Below are positions 18,084 to 27,053 of a stretch of DNA of 64,000 nucleotides, piece by piece. The DNA is from CAYNZP01 sp964401835 (lineage in GTDB: Bacteria; Planctomycetota; Phycisphaerae; SM23-33): NCBI GenBank assembly GCA_964401835.1, contig CAYNZP010000009.1:1-64000 (forward strand), in the 5' to 3' direction. Below the pieces are notes generated by a model, which made no database searches, was not told the origin of the DNA, and saw only the letters and a program-made list of their open reading frames with translations. Within the stretch, counting starts at the first letter, position 1; every line of letters begins with the position of its first letter. Both the position numbers and the translations under genes were made by a program.

Positions 18084-21000
18084 CTAGGTATTCTTTCCGC
18101 AACATTTCTTGTATTTTTTGCCAGAACCGCACGGACACGGGTCGTTCCTGCCGACTTTCGGTGCATCGCGCATAATTGTTTCGACTTTTTTCGGCTGCAT
18201 TGCCGCCTGCTGATCGGCTGCGTCCCGCGTGAAACGCTCATAGCCGGCCATCTGCTCGTGGACAGTATTGGATATCTGATAGACATTGGACATCTCCGCG
18301 CCAGCTGAGAGACGGACCTTGAAGATCATGTCCGTTACCTTCTCACGAATGCCGTCGAGCATCTCGTGGAACATCCGGGACCCTTCCCTCTTGAACGCCA
18401 GGCGTGGGTCCTGTTCTGCATAACTTCGCAGGCCGATGCCGCTTTTGAGATGGTCCATCGCCAGCAGGTGGTCCTTCCAGCTGGAATCATAAATCTGAAG
18501 CAGGACGAACTGCTCAAGTCTTGTCATCTCCCGCCGAAGGAAACTCTTGCCAGCCTGAAGCAATCTGTCAAAGACGTCTCCATTAAAGTCTTCAGGTGAA
18601 AGCTCTATATCGAAACGGTTTTTTGCAAATTCAATAGCCGGCTCCATGTCTGGCGCTTCGCCCAGGCTGTCGCGGATCAGTTCCTCGAGTTTATCGCCGT
18701 CATTCCACTGCTCACAAAGGCTCACTAACTGGTAGTGAATGTCCTCGAGCTTTCTGCCACGGAAATCTTCGGTGGTGAAATCCTCGTTGAACTTATGATT
18801 GACCCATTTGACGAGATTTTCCAGGGCATAGACATTTTCGGTTCCTGCCTGGGCAATTGTCATCTCAATGGCATGCACGACCGGATATTCTATCTCGCGC
18901 CGCTGGTAGGCCTGATCGACCTTTTTACCTACCGCTTCTCTGGCGTCAGCTGCCGAGCCGGTGAGTTCTTCGGGCGTCAGTTCAATATTGAAACTGCTCT
19001 TGACCCACTCGGCCATCGAGCGTTGAGGGAAATCTTCCCGAAGGAAACGCCCAGCCGGTGTAACGTCCAAATGGTCGATTATCTCGAACGCAGACTTGGT
19101 AAGCTCCTGTTCCACCTCTTGCGGATTCATCTTCCGCAGTTGATTCTGGGAGATGTTCACGTTGAACCGGCTCATCGCCCAACTGCTCAGGCCGCGAAGG
19201 TCCCACTGGCCGGCTTCCATGTCGGGATCCATATACTCGCCAAGCGTCATTGAAATATTGGATGCGGCTTCGTCCCTGGCGATTTCTTTGAGCTTGTCTT
19301 CAAGATCGCCCAGCTCTTCGAGTGTCCGGACTGAAATTTGTTCTTCGCGAACCGGAATTTGCAGCGTCTGTCTGGCCCATTCGGCGATGCAACGCTGTAC
19401 ATAATCGCCCTCGATATAATTCCCCACAGCCTCATCTACCGACTCGAGCACCATATCCAGAACCACGCCCTCAAGGTCCTGGCCATCAAGGATTGCCTGC
19501 CGGCGAGAGTAGAAGCCGTGCCGCTGAAAATCCATTACCTCGTCATATTCGAGAAGGTTTTTGCGGATTTCAAAGTTTCGCTCTTCAACCTTTTTCTGTG
19601 CTCGAGCAATGCCCTTGGAAATCCGGCGGTCTTCGATGGCCATATCCCCCTGCAAGCCAAGCCAGCTTAGCACCTTCAAAGTCCAGGGCCCGGCAAAAAT
19701 CGCCATCAGATCATCCCGCAAGGAGATAAAGAACCTGCTCGAGCCGGGGTCGCCCTGTCTGCCGGCTCGACCTCGAAGCTGATTGTCGATACGCCTGGCT
19801 TCGTGGCGTTCGGTACCGACAATGTGCAGGCCGCACGGCACTTCCTGCCGGCAAGCCCCCTTGCCTCGCGAAGGAAAATCCGGATCTATTTTCGGCTTGA
19901 AACAATGCCCGCAATTAGTGGACGGGTCATATTGGGTGCAACATATACAACATTTGTTGGTGCCCGCCGGGAAAAGTTCTTCCATCTCCACGCCCAACTG
20001 CTCAAATTTTTCCGCACCTGGAACATGGCAGTTTTTCCAGACAACGCCATCTCCAAGTTTGATATCGGTACCACGGCCGGCCATGTTTGTTGCTATGGTA
20101 ACCATGCCGACCAGCTCTTTGGCGCCCGGCTTAATTGGAATGCGCTGACCGGCGTTTTTTACGATTTCGCCTTCCAGGTCGGCGTCCTGGATTCGGCCGT
20201 TGAGTACCTGATGCTCTACACCGTAACGGTGCTGGAGCAGATTGGATATTTTTTCCGATTTCTCGATGCTGGTCGTGCCGACCAGAACCGGCCTGCCCCG
20301 TTTGCTGACGTTGTTAATCTCCTCAACGACGGCTGAATATTTGCCATCGACCTCCCCGAAGATGCGGTCGTTATGGTCCATCCGGTTGACAGGCCTGTGC
20401 GTGGTAACTGATACGACATCGAGCTCGTAAATCTTCATGAACTCGTCAGCCTCGGTCATGGCGGTACCGGTCATGCCGGCGAGTTTCTTATAAAGCTTGA
20501 AATAGTTCTGGATGGTGATGGTCGCGAGGGTCTGGGTTTCTTCCTTGACGGTAACCCTTTCCTTGGCCTCGACCGCCTGATGCAAGCCGTCCGACCACTG
20601 CCGGCCAACCATGAGTCTGCCGGTGAATTCATCGACAATGATTACCTCGCCATTCTGGACTACATAATCTTTATCCCGCTCATAGACCAGATGGGCTCGC
20701 AGGGACTGTTCCATAAGGTGCGGCCATTCCATATTCGCACCGACATAAAAACTGCCCACTCCTGCGATTTCCTGGGCTGTTGATACGCCTTCGTGTGTCA
20801 TGTGGGCCGACTTCTTATCCAACTCGACCTCGAAATACTTCACTTCCTGATCGCGATGGGCCTCGGCTTCGACGAGTTGGGCCTGGGTTTGCTCGATTTG
20901 CTTTTCGACATTCTTGGCTTTGTCGCCCTTGGCCTTGGATAGCTCACCGGAAAGTGCCTTGAGCTCGCGATGGAGAGACTCGACCTTGCTGTTTGCCCTG

Positions 21001-21776
21001 TCCCAGGGCCGGTTCTTGCTGACCAGATCCCGGGAAATACTGTCAACCTTGGCATAACGGTCGGTCTGGCCGTAAGCCGGGCCCGAGATGATAAGCGGGG
21101 TGCGAGCTTCGTCGATGAGTATGCTGTCGACTTCGTCCACAATCGCGAAACCGAGCTGGCCCTGTACCTGCTCGGAAGTGGAAAGCTTCATATTATCGCG
21201 AAGATAATCGAAGCCGAACTCGCTGTTCGTGCCATATGTTACGTCGCAGGCATATTCCGCCTGCCTTTCGGTGTTATCCATTCCCGCGGTAATTCGGCCT
21301 ACACTAACTCCTAGCATCTCGAAAATCGGCCTGGCAAAGGCGGCATCACGCTTGACCAGATAATCGTTGGTCGTAATTACATGAGCCTTCAAGCCTTCAA
21401 GAACGGCCATGTAGATAGCCGGATAGCATGCGATTGTCTTTCCCTCGCCGGTTGCTTCTTCGGCAATCCAGCCCTCATCGAGAATCATTCCCGCAACTAG
21501 CTGGACGTCGAACTGACGGTGATTCTGCGCCCGGCGAGACGCTTCGCGGACAAGCGCAAAGGCCTCAGCCTTGATGTTATCCCTGTTTTCGCCATCAGCC
21601 ATACGGCTGCGGAGCTCGTTGCTTCGCTCGAGCACCTTCTCGTCACTGAGCGCACGCATCTGGTCTTCCAGGGGGTTAATCCGCTCATGGACGAAGTTTG
21701 CATATTTGCGGACGAGCCGTTCATTCCGGCTGCCACCGATGAGCTTGAGAAATATTTTTTGCATGAGTCCGAACAT
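18084..21776 (-). CDS. secA: preprotein translocase ATPase SecA, extended
   Basis: A 1,230-residue SecA, about 300 residues longer than the E. coli form. The Walker A is ATGEGKTIACYPA (about residue 110) and the second helicase half includes VTIATNMAGRGTDIKLG and NQLRGRAGRQGDPGSSRFF. There are three departures. A charged coiled-coil insert lies at about 265-320 within the first ATPase domain. A cysteine-rich insert at about 604-650 (CCICC, then C-x2-C and two more Cys) may bind zinc. The helical scaffold is lengthened by repeated RFNVNIS/SFNIELT-like units. The tail is a SEC-C zinc motif. It drives Sec-dependent export. Confidence 0.94.
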   Translation of the reverse strand: MFGLMQKIFLKLIGGSRNERLVRKYANFVHERINPLEDQMRALSDEKVLERSNELRSRMADGENRDNIKAEAFALVREASRRAQNHRQFDVQLVAGMILDEGWIAEEATGEGKTIACYPAIYMAVLEGLKAHVITTNDYLVKRDAAFARPIFEMLGVSVGRITAGMDNTERQAEYACDVTYGTNSEFGFDYLRDNMKLSTSEQVQGQLGFAIVDEVDSILIDEARTPLIISGPAYGQTDRYAKVDSISRDLVSKNRPWDRANSKVESLHRELKALSGELSKAKGDKAKNVEKQIEQTQAQLVEAEAHRDQEVKYFEVELDKKSAHMTHEGVSTAQEIAGVGSFYVGANMEWPHLMEQSLRAHLVYERDKDYVVQNGEVIIVDEFTGRLMVGRQWSDGLHQAVEAKERVTVKEETQTLATITIQNYFKLYKKLAGMTGTAMTEADEFMKIYELDVVSVTTHRPVNRMDHNDRIFGEVDGKYSAVVEEINNVSKRGRPVLVGTTSIEKSEKISNLLQHRYGVEHQVLNGRIQDADLEGEIVKNAGQRIPIKPGAKELVGMVTIATNMAGRGTDIKLGDGVVWKNCHVPGAEKFEQLGVEMEELFPAGTNKCCICCTQYDPSTNCGHCFKPKIDPDFPSRGKGACRQEVPCGLHIVGTERHEARRIDNQLRGRAGRQGDPGSSRFFISLRDDLMAIFAGPWTLKVLSWLGLQGDMAIEDRRISKGIARAQKKVEERNFEIRKNLLEYDEVMDFQRHGFYSRRQAILDGQDLEGVVLDMVLESVDEAVGNYIEGDYVQRCIAEWARQTLQIPVREEQISVRTLEELGDLEDKLKEIARDEAASNISMTLGEYMDPDMEAGQWDLRGLSSWAMSRFNVNISQNQLRKMNPQEVEQELTKSAFEIIDHLDVTPAGRFLREDFPQRSMAEWVKSSFNIELTPEELTGSAADAREAVGKKVDQAYQRREIEYPVVHAIEMTIAQAGTENVYALENLVKWVNHKFNEDFTTEDFRGRKLEDIHYQLVSLCEQWNDGDKLEELIRDSLGEAPDMEPAIEFAKNRFDIELSPEDFNGDVFDRLLQAGKSFLRREMTRLEQFVLLQIYDSSWKDHLLAMDHLKSGIGLRSYAEQDPRLAFKREGSRMFHEMLDGIREKVTDMIFKVRLSAGAEMSNVYQISNTVHEQMAGYERFTRDAADQQAAMQPKKVETIMRDAPKVGRNDPCPCGSGKKYKKCCGKNT

Positions 21777-21899
21777 AAATACGCCTTAATTACTGTGCCA
21801 GTTATTAGATAGTTCCGTAAGTATCTCACTTTAGACCAAGCCCAGTCAAGCACGGTAAGGTCAATAGATGTGTAAAATCAGATTTTCTTCGAGGAAATC

Positions 21900-24074
21900 T
21901 CAGAAAAACAGGCTTCCGACCTGATAAACACCAGCCGTTATGACCCACGCCAATGCCGTCAGGAACACCCACTGGAAAAGCGCCCACTTCCAGGTACCGC
22001 TTTCATGGATGGTAATAGCCACGGTCATCACACAGGGCGAAGCTATAAGTATAAAAAGCATGATGCAGAAACCCTGAAGCGGATGATAAGCCGAAGCGAG
22101 CTTGTCTCTGAGAGGTTCAGATGTCTCGTCAGCACTCTCGCCCAACGCATAAATAACGCCCATCTGCCCTATAAAAACTTCCTTGGCGACGAACGCGCCG
22201 ACCATGGCCGTCGATATCTTCCAATCGAAACCGCATGGTGCGAGGACAGGCGCGATTGTCTTGCCCACTTGGCCTATAGCGGAATTTTCCAATTGGGCCT
22301 GGGCGCGGTAATTTTCAATTTCATTGAACTTGACGGCTTTGTCCTGGGCGGACAGGTCCGAATCAGCCTCTATGCCCTGCTGCATCTGGGCATAGGCCTG
22401 ATTCTTGTCCTCACTCAGGCCCGGCCAATTTCCCAAGGCCCAGAGTATCACAACAAGGACAAGGATTAACGTGCCAGCCTTTCTGACGTACATCCACGCA
22501 CGTTCCCACATATGCACCACCAAGCCGCGAAGTGTCGGAAGCCGGTAAGGCGGAAGTTCCATGACAAACGGCGTGGTTTCGCCTTTAAGGACCGTTCCAC
22601 GCAAAATTTTGGCCCCAACAATGGCGAGAACTATCCCTGTCAGATAGACCAGCCATAAAAGTAGCGCCTGGTTCGTTATACCCAAAAACTCAACTACGGT
22701 TTTCTTCGGAAAAAATGCGCCCAATATGAGAACATAGACCGGTAGCCTGGCTCCGCAGCTCATAAGCGGCAAGACTATCATTGTCGTCAGCCGATCCCTC
22801 CGTGTTTCCAACATCCGCGTAGCCATGATTCCCGGCACAGAGCAACCGAAACCAATGAGCATCGGAATAAAACTTTTACCGTGCAGGCCTATCTTGTGCA
22901 TCAACCTGTCCATCAGGAACGCAGCCCGGGCCATGTATCCGGTGTCTTCAAGAAAGGCTATTCCCAAAAACAGAAGCACAATAAACGGCACAAAAACAAT
23001 TACCGCTCCGACGCCTTCGATTATCCCGTTAGCCAGCAGGTTCATCAGCAGATTCTCCTGTCCGCCGGCTTCCCTTACAAAATCGGCCAACATGGTCTTT
23101 CCCACTTCAAGCCAGCCAACGATAGGCCCGCCTATAGCGAATGTCAGCTGAAAGACCAGATACATCATCAGTGCAAATATCGGCATGCCCAGCCAGCGAT
23201 GAGTCAGAATCGCGTCTATCTGATCGCTCCTTGCGTGGCGAACTTCAACGGTATTGGTTACCGCCTCCGTGCAGGCACCGGAAATGAAGCCATAACGGCG
23301 GTCAGCAAGTATGATCCCCGGCAGGTCGCCGCAGATTTTGTGGATATGATCCTGAATATGCTTCGTCTGGTCCTGGACCTCACCAAAGTGCTGCGGGCTG
23401 TGGTGCCTGAGCCTTTTGACAGTTTCTTTATCGCCGGCTAGCAGCTTTAATGCAAACCATCGCTTGTGCAAATCCACTTCAACTTTTTCCGTAATCAACT
23501 CCGTTAGCTTTTGCACATGCGGCTCGACTTCATGGCCGTAACTGGGATGCCGCTGGCGAGAAATGAAGGCCTCTGGGTCTTTCGCTATTTCCACTGCCTC
23601 ATCGAGAAGGCCGTCGATACCTTTTGCCTTATTGCCAACTGTCTTGATTATCGGCACACCGAATAGCTGCGAGAGTTTTTCAATATCTATGCTCAGGCCG
23701 CGTCCCTGCGAGATATCCGTCATATTGAACGCAAGCAGCAAAGGCACACCAAGCTCGATAAGTTGGACCGCAAGGTAAAGGTTTCTTTCAAGGTTTGCCG
23801 AATCGATGATGTCTATAACGACATCCGGCTTTTCATCGAGAAGAAAGTTTCTCGCAACAACTTCTTCAATGGAATTGGCTGTCAGGCTGTAGGTGCCGGG
23901 CAAATCCACGATGTTTATGTCCAGGCCATCGTAGCTGCATTTGCCTTCCTTTTTCTCAACTGTCACGCCTGGATAATTTCCGACATGCTGACGAGAACCG
24001 GTCAACTGATTAAAAATCGTTGTCTTGCCGGAGTTAGGATTACCCGCCAGCGCAATTGTTATACTGTTGTTCAT
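21900..24074 (-). CDS. feoB: ferrous iron transporter FeoB
   Basis: A 724-residue FeoB. The N-terminal G domain has GNPNSGKTTIFNQLTG, DLPGTYSL and NMTD. A helical GDI-like region follows, then two Gate regions with about 8-10 membrane helices, including the conserved LIGFGCSVPGIMATR with its cysteine. It imports Fe(II). No feoA or feoC was found here. Its ATG overlaps the stop of the upstream DtxR-family regulator by four bases, so the pair is translationally coupled. Confidence 0.94.
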   Translation of the reverse strand: MNNSITIALAGNPNSGKTTIFNQLTGSRQHVGNYPGVTVEKKEGKCSYDGLDINIVDLPGTYSLTANSIEEVVARNFLLDEKPDVVIDIIDSANLERNLYLAVQLIELGVPLLLAFNMTDISQGRGLSIDIEKLSQLFGVPIIKTVGNKAKGIDGLLDEAVEIAKDPEAFISRQRHPSYGHEVEPHVQKLTELITEKVEVDLHKRWFALKLLAGDKETVKRLRHHSPQHFGEVQDQTKHIQDHIHKICGDLPGIILADRRYGFISGACTEAVTNTVEVRHARSDQIDAILTHRWLGMPIFALMMYLVFQLTFAIGGPIVGWLEVGKTMLADFVREAGGQENLLMNLLANGIIEGVGAVIVFVPFIVLLFLGIAFLEDTGYMARAAFLMDRLMHKIGLHGKSFIPMLIGFGCSVPGIMATRMLETRRDRLTTMIVLPLMSCGARLPVYVLILGAFFPKKTVVEFLGITNQALLLWLVYLTGIVLAIVGAKILRGTVLKGETTPFVMELPPYRLPTLRGLVVHMWERAWMYVRKAGTLILVLVVILWALGNWPGLSEDKNQAYAQMQQGIEADSDLSAQDKAVKFNEIENYRAQAQLENSAIGQVGKTIAPVLAPCGFDWKISTAMVGAFVAKEVFIGQMGVIYALGESADETSEPLRDKLASAYHPLQGFCIMLFILIASPCVMTVAITIHESGTWKWALFQWVFLTALAWVITAGVYQVGSLFF

Positions 24075-24523
24075 TTCTCTTTCGCTTCTGGGCCCCGGCA
24101 GTGACGCGCAAAGGCCTTTGATATATTTTTGCTGTTTGAAATTGGGCCATCGATAAACTTCACGAACTTTACGAACCTGTTGATGATCTTCTTTGGAATG
24201 GCGTGCTCCATCTTGCAGGCTGCCTCATCTGCAATGTCATCTTCGACGGCAAGCACCCTCGTAAAAAAATCTTTCAGGACTTCGTGTCTTCGAACTATAT
24301 CCCGGGCAATAGATTCACCCTTATCTGTGAGCGTAATCACGTCATAAGGCGAATAGTTAACCAGGTGCTTCTCGCAAAGTGCATGCAACGCCCCTGTAAC
24401 GGAACTGCGAGTTACACCCAGACGCTTGCTGATATCGGTGGCCCGCACAGCCTGCTTGCTGTTTACAATCTGGAAAATAGCCTCCAGATAGTCTTCCAAA
24501 CTGGCACTCAAAAGCTCTGACAC
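24071..24523 (-). CDS. DtxR/MntR-family metal-dependent regulator
   Basis: A 150-residue protein with the DtxR-family plan: helix-turn-helix (VRATDISKRLGVTRSSVTGALHAL), wing, then a dimerisation and metal domain with LKDFFTRVLAVEDDIADEAACKMEHAI, where the E-x2-C-x2-E-H ligands are visible. It is about the length of MntR and lacks the SH3-like third domain. Coupled to feoB, it most likely senses Fe(II) and represses this operon through the TTAGG-type palindrome 24 bases upstream. Confidence 0.87.
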   Translation of the reverse strand: MSELLSASLEDYLEAIFQIVNSKQAVRATDISKRLGVTRSSVTGALHALCEKHLVNYSPYDVITLTDKGESIARDIVRRHEVLKDFFTRVLAVEDDIADEAACKMEHAIPKKIINRFVKFVKFIDGPISNSKNISKAFARHCRGPEAKEK

Positions 24524-24546
24524 TAAGTAAACCTCTCCAAATATTA

Positions 24547-24560
24547 TTAGGAAAGCCTAA
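24547..24560 (-). promoter_or_regulatory. DtxR-type iron box upstream of the regulator-feoB operon
   Basis: Perfect inverted repeat TTAGG-AAAG-CCTAA. It matches the core of known DtxR/IdeR boxes (TTAGG...CCTAA) and sits 24-37 bases before the regulator's start codon, where it would overlap the promoter or transcription start. Autoregulation is inferred. Confidence 0.7.
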
Positions 24561-24697
24561 CTTTATGCGTTTCGACGAACAATTGCAACTATTTTTTCCT
24601 TCCAGAACGGGAAGTTTCCTTTTTTTACGCCGCTTGACCCCAGCGGTTTATGGGCATAAGTTATTCATGGACGCATAACTTTTTTGGGGAGCCAGCT

Positions 24698-25822
24698 ATG
24701 ACAAAGAACAAATCTATTGGGCTCGGGCTCATTGGCTGCGGCGACTTCGGCCGTTTCTGCATGGAAGCCTTCAGTGGAATTGAGGGAGTAAAACCCGCCG
24801 CCGTCGCGGACATAGTGCCCCCGGCAGCTGATGCAATGGGCAAGGCCTTGGGCGTGCCGGCCTTCCATAGCCCAGAAGAACTTATCGCATGCGAGGCAGT
24901 GGACGTCGTCCACATAGCCACTCCTCCTTCGAGTCATTACGACATTGTCATGTCTGCTCTCGAAGCAGGAAAACACATCCTCTGCGAAAAGCCGTTGGCA
25001 ATGGACAACGCCCAGGCAACAGAGATGGTCGAAAAAGCCCAGTCCAAAAAGCTTACCATGCCTGTAAACTTCGTCCTGCGGTATAACGACGTCGTTGATA
25101 CACTCAAGGCCGTTATAGATTCAGGCGCGCTCGGAAAGGTATTGAGGGCGCAGCTGACAAATTGCGCATCTGACCACAAGTTGATGCCCAAACACTGGTT
25201 CTGGAATAAAAGTATTTCCGGCGGAATCTTTATCGAACACAGCGTCCACTTTTTCGATCTTTATAGGCATTTACTCGGGGACGGCGAGGTAATCTTCTCC
25301 CACACTGAAAGCCGCGAATCTGACGGCATAGAGATGGAAGACCGTGCCATGTGCAGCGTCCGCCACGACAGTGGCACGATTGCGAGTCAATATCACTGCT
25401 TCGATCAGCCCCTGCCAATGGACCGGACCAATCATCGGCTGGTTTGCGAAATGGGAGATATTTTCATTGAAGGTTGGATTCCGCTGGAGATGAGAATCGA
25501 CGCGGTTGTTAACGAGGAGTCTCTTGGCAAATTAATAGAGTGCTGCCCCGACTGCGATGTCGAAGTGATCGAAGAATACGCAGGTCGAGACGAGCCGATT
25601 ATCGGCCGAAGTTTAGTCAGAGATGTCGATCGGCGAATTTGTCTGACTTACGTCCCTACTACCGAAAAGCAGGCCGTTTACGCACAAAGCGTACGAGACC
25701 TGTTTGCCGATCAAATAGCTTTTATAAAAGACCCCAGCCACGCCAGAGAGGTAACCGAAACCAATGGACTCGATGCGGTGAGGTTAGCGGAGAAAGCGAC
25801 AAAATTGGCCCAAGAGTCGTAA
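24698..25822 (+). CDS. Gfo/Idh/MocA-family oxidoreductase
   Basis: A 374-residue NAD(P)-dependent dehydrogenase. The Rossmann motif is LGLIGCGDFGRFCMEAF; the family EKP motif is in HILCEKPLAMDNAQA. The C-terminal alpha/beta domain carries GGIFIEHSVHFFDLYRHLLG, with the catalytic His of the HxxD/H-x3-D type. Substrates are usually sugars or inositols. The start is at 24698 after GGGGAG. An AT-rich inverted repeat (AAGTTAT at 24658-24664 with ATAACTT at 24675-24681) lies just upstream and may be an operator. It is convergent with the STAS gene. Confidence 0.82.
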   Translation: MTKNKSIGLGLIGCGDFGRFCMEAFSGIEGVKPAAVADIVPPAADAMGKALGVPAFHSPEELIACEAVDVVHIATPPSSHYDIVMSALEAGKHILCEKPLAMDNAQATEMVEKAQSKKLTMPVNFVLRYNDVVDTLKAVIDSGALGKVLRAQLTNCASDHKLMPKHWFWNKSISGGIFIEHSVHFFDLYRHLLGDGEVIFSHTESRESDGIEMEDRAMCSVRHDSGTIASQYHCFDQPLPMDRTNHRLVCEMGDIFIEGWIPLEMRIDAVVNEESLGKLIECCPDCDVEVIEEYAGRDEPIIGRSLVRDVDRRICLTYVPTTEKQAVYAQSVRDLFADQIAFIKDPSHAREVTETNGLDAVRLAEKATKLAQES

Positions 25823-26185
25823 TTAGCCGATCGCTTTAAATTCTTTCATGGCGGCTGATTCGTCGTCGGCAAAGGTCATTATTTTGTCCAGCCCCATGAC
25901 CTTGAATATCTCACGCAAACTTGGACGCAAACCGCAAAGTACGACCTTGCCCTTTATCGCCTTGGATTTTTTATTCAATGCCGCCAGGACGCCCAGCATC
26001 TGCGAAGAAAGGAAGCTTACCTTGCTGAAATCGACAATAATCTTTCGACAGGCGCGGTCATCCACGAGGCTGTAAAGTGAATTGCCGATTTCTTCGATGG
26101 CCACCATATCCAGAAGTGACTGAACCTGCAGCCTCGCTATCGTTACATCCATTAACTTGGAAACAATTAATCCCTGGGCAGCCAT
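25823..26185 (-). CDS. STAS-domain anti-anti-sigma-factor-like protein
   Basis: A 120-residue single STAS domain. The phosphorylatable serine region is DFSKVSFLSSQMLGVLAAL. The order of strands and the later GKVVLCGLRPSLREIFKVMGL fit SpoIIAA/RsbV-type proteins. It would bind an anti-sigma kinase and release a sigma factor, or act in a chemosensory-like switch. No partner kinase or phosphatase lies next to it. The stop codon directly abuts that of the convergent oxidoreductase. Confidence 0.85.
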   Translation of the reverse strand: MAAQGLIVSKLMDVTIARLQVQSLLDMVAIEEIGNSLYSLVDDRACRKIIVDFSKVSFLSSQMLGVLAALNKKSKAIKGKVVLCGLRPSLREIFKVMGLDKIMTFADDESAAMKEFKAIG

Positions 26186-26262
26186 GTTTACCTCATAATT
26201 TAATTCGACCCAGGCAGAAGTTTACAACAGTCAGTTTTTGGGCACAATAAAATAGCAAAATA

Positions 26263-26438
26263 AGAGCCCCTAATAAAACCTCCCGCGGCCGCGACGCCTG
26301 ATTTTTTGTTCGCAGACAAGAAGCGAGGAAGATACGATGCTTCGAGCATCATTGACTTTCGAGTGACGATGTATGCGGACAAAAGGGTCGGCGTCCCGTA
26401 GGGTTTGGCCGAAAATCGGCGTCTGCCGCGTTGCGGCT
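26263..26438 (+). repeat. dispersed structured repeat, copy 1
   Basis: About 175 bases closely matching the reverse complement of 48012-48187, starting at AGAGCCCCTAA and CTCCCGCGGCCGCGACGCC and ending near GTTGCGGCTC. Inside is a hairpin GATGC-TTCGA-GCATC; in the other copy the same place reads GATGCC-TGT-GGCATC, so the pairing is kept while the sequence changed. The stretch between the STAS gene and the next gene holds nothing else. Short open frames across it are not likely genes. Confidence 0.75.
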
Positions 26439-26495
26439 CTACAACAAAACCAGATAAATTACCCGCAAGATTATTTTATTTGAAGGAAAGGTAAG

Positions 26496-26978
26496 ATGGA
26501 GCGGTTTTTCAAGCGGATGGGTAGAAAAAAACGCTGGCTGGCCCTGTCGTTGGCAGCAGTTGGCGTCGTCTTGCTGGTTGTGGGCTTGAGCCTTTTTATC
26601 TCTAACAGCCAAGACCAAAGCAAACGCAGTGTCGGAGCCTGCCTGATCTTTTTTGGCATGATCTTTCTGGCTTTGGGGGTAACTATCTTTAAACCGCCAA
26701 GGTCGACAATTGATGATGAAAAACTTAAACTTCTGAAAACTAAATCAAATCTTTCTCAGAAACAAATACAATACGCGATCAAGGCTGTCCTTTTCCGCAA
26801 CGGAAACAACGGCGTCAAGATTAACGACCTGACGACGGAGTTGCAGTTGTCTTATGGCGTAAATAAGTTCGACACTATCAGGGTGGCCAAGTTGCTCGAA
26901 AGGAAAGGCCAGGCCATTTTAGAGGTTCCATTTTCCGCCGACACAGGCGAGACTCTTGTATTCTGGGTCGAATCGTAA
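26496..26978 (+). CDS. membrane protein with cytoplasmic winged-helix-like tail
   Basis: A 160-residue protein. Residues about 12-32 and 47-66 are membrane helices with a short loop. The C-terminal 90 residues (LSQKQIQYAIKAVLF..., INDLTTELQLSYGVNKFDTIRVAKLLERKGQAIL) look like a small helix-turn-helix fold. Shine-Dalgarno AAGG lies before the ATG. No exact family is known to me. It is upstream of comM on the same strand but separated by 75 bases. Confidence 0.6.
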   Translation: MERFFKRMGRKKRWLALSLAAVGVVLLVVGLSLFISNSQDQSKRSVGACLIFFGMIFLALGVTIFKPPRSTIDDEKLKLLKTKSNLSQKQIQYAIKAVLFRNGNNGVKINDLTTELQLSYGVNKFDTIRVAKLLERKGQAILEVPFSADTGETLVFWVES

Positions 26979-27053
26979 GAGCTTGCACAAACATCCCGTT
27001 AGCTGTACCATCGAGTCACTAAGGGGGTAGTCCCCATTTAATGAGGTGCCTGC

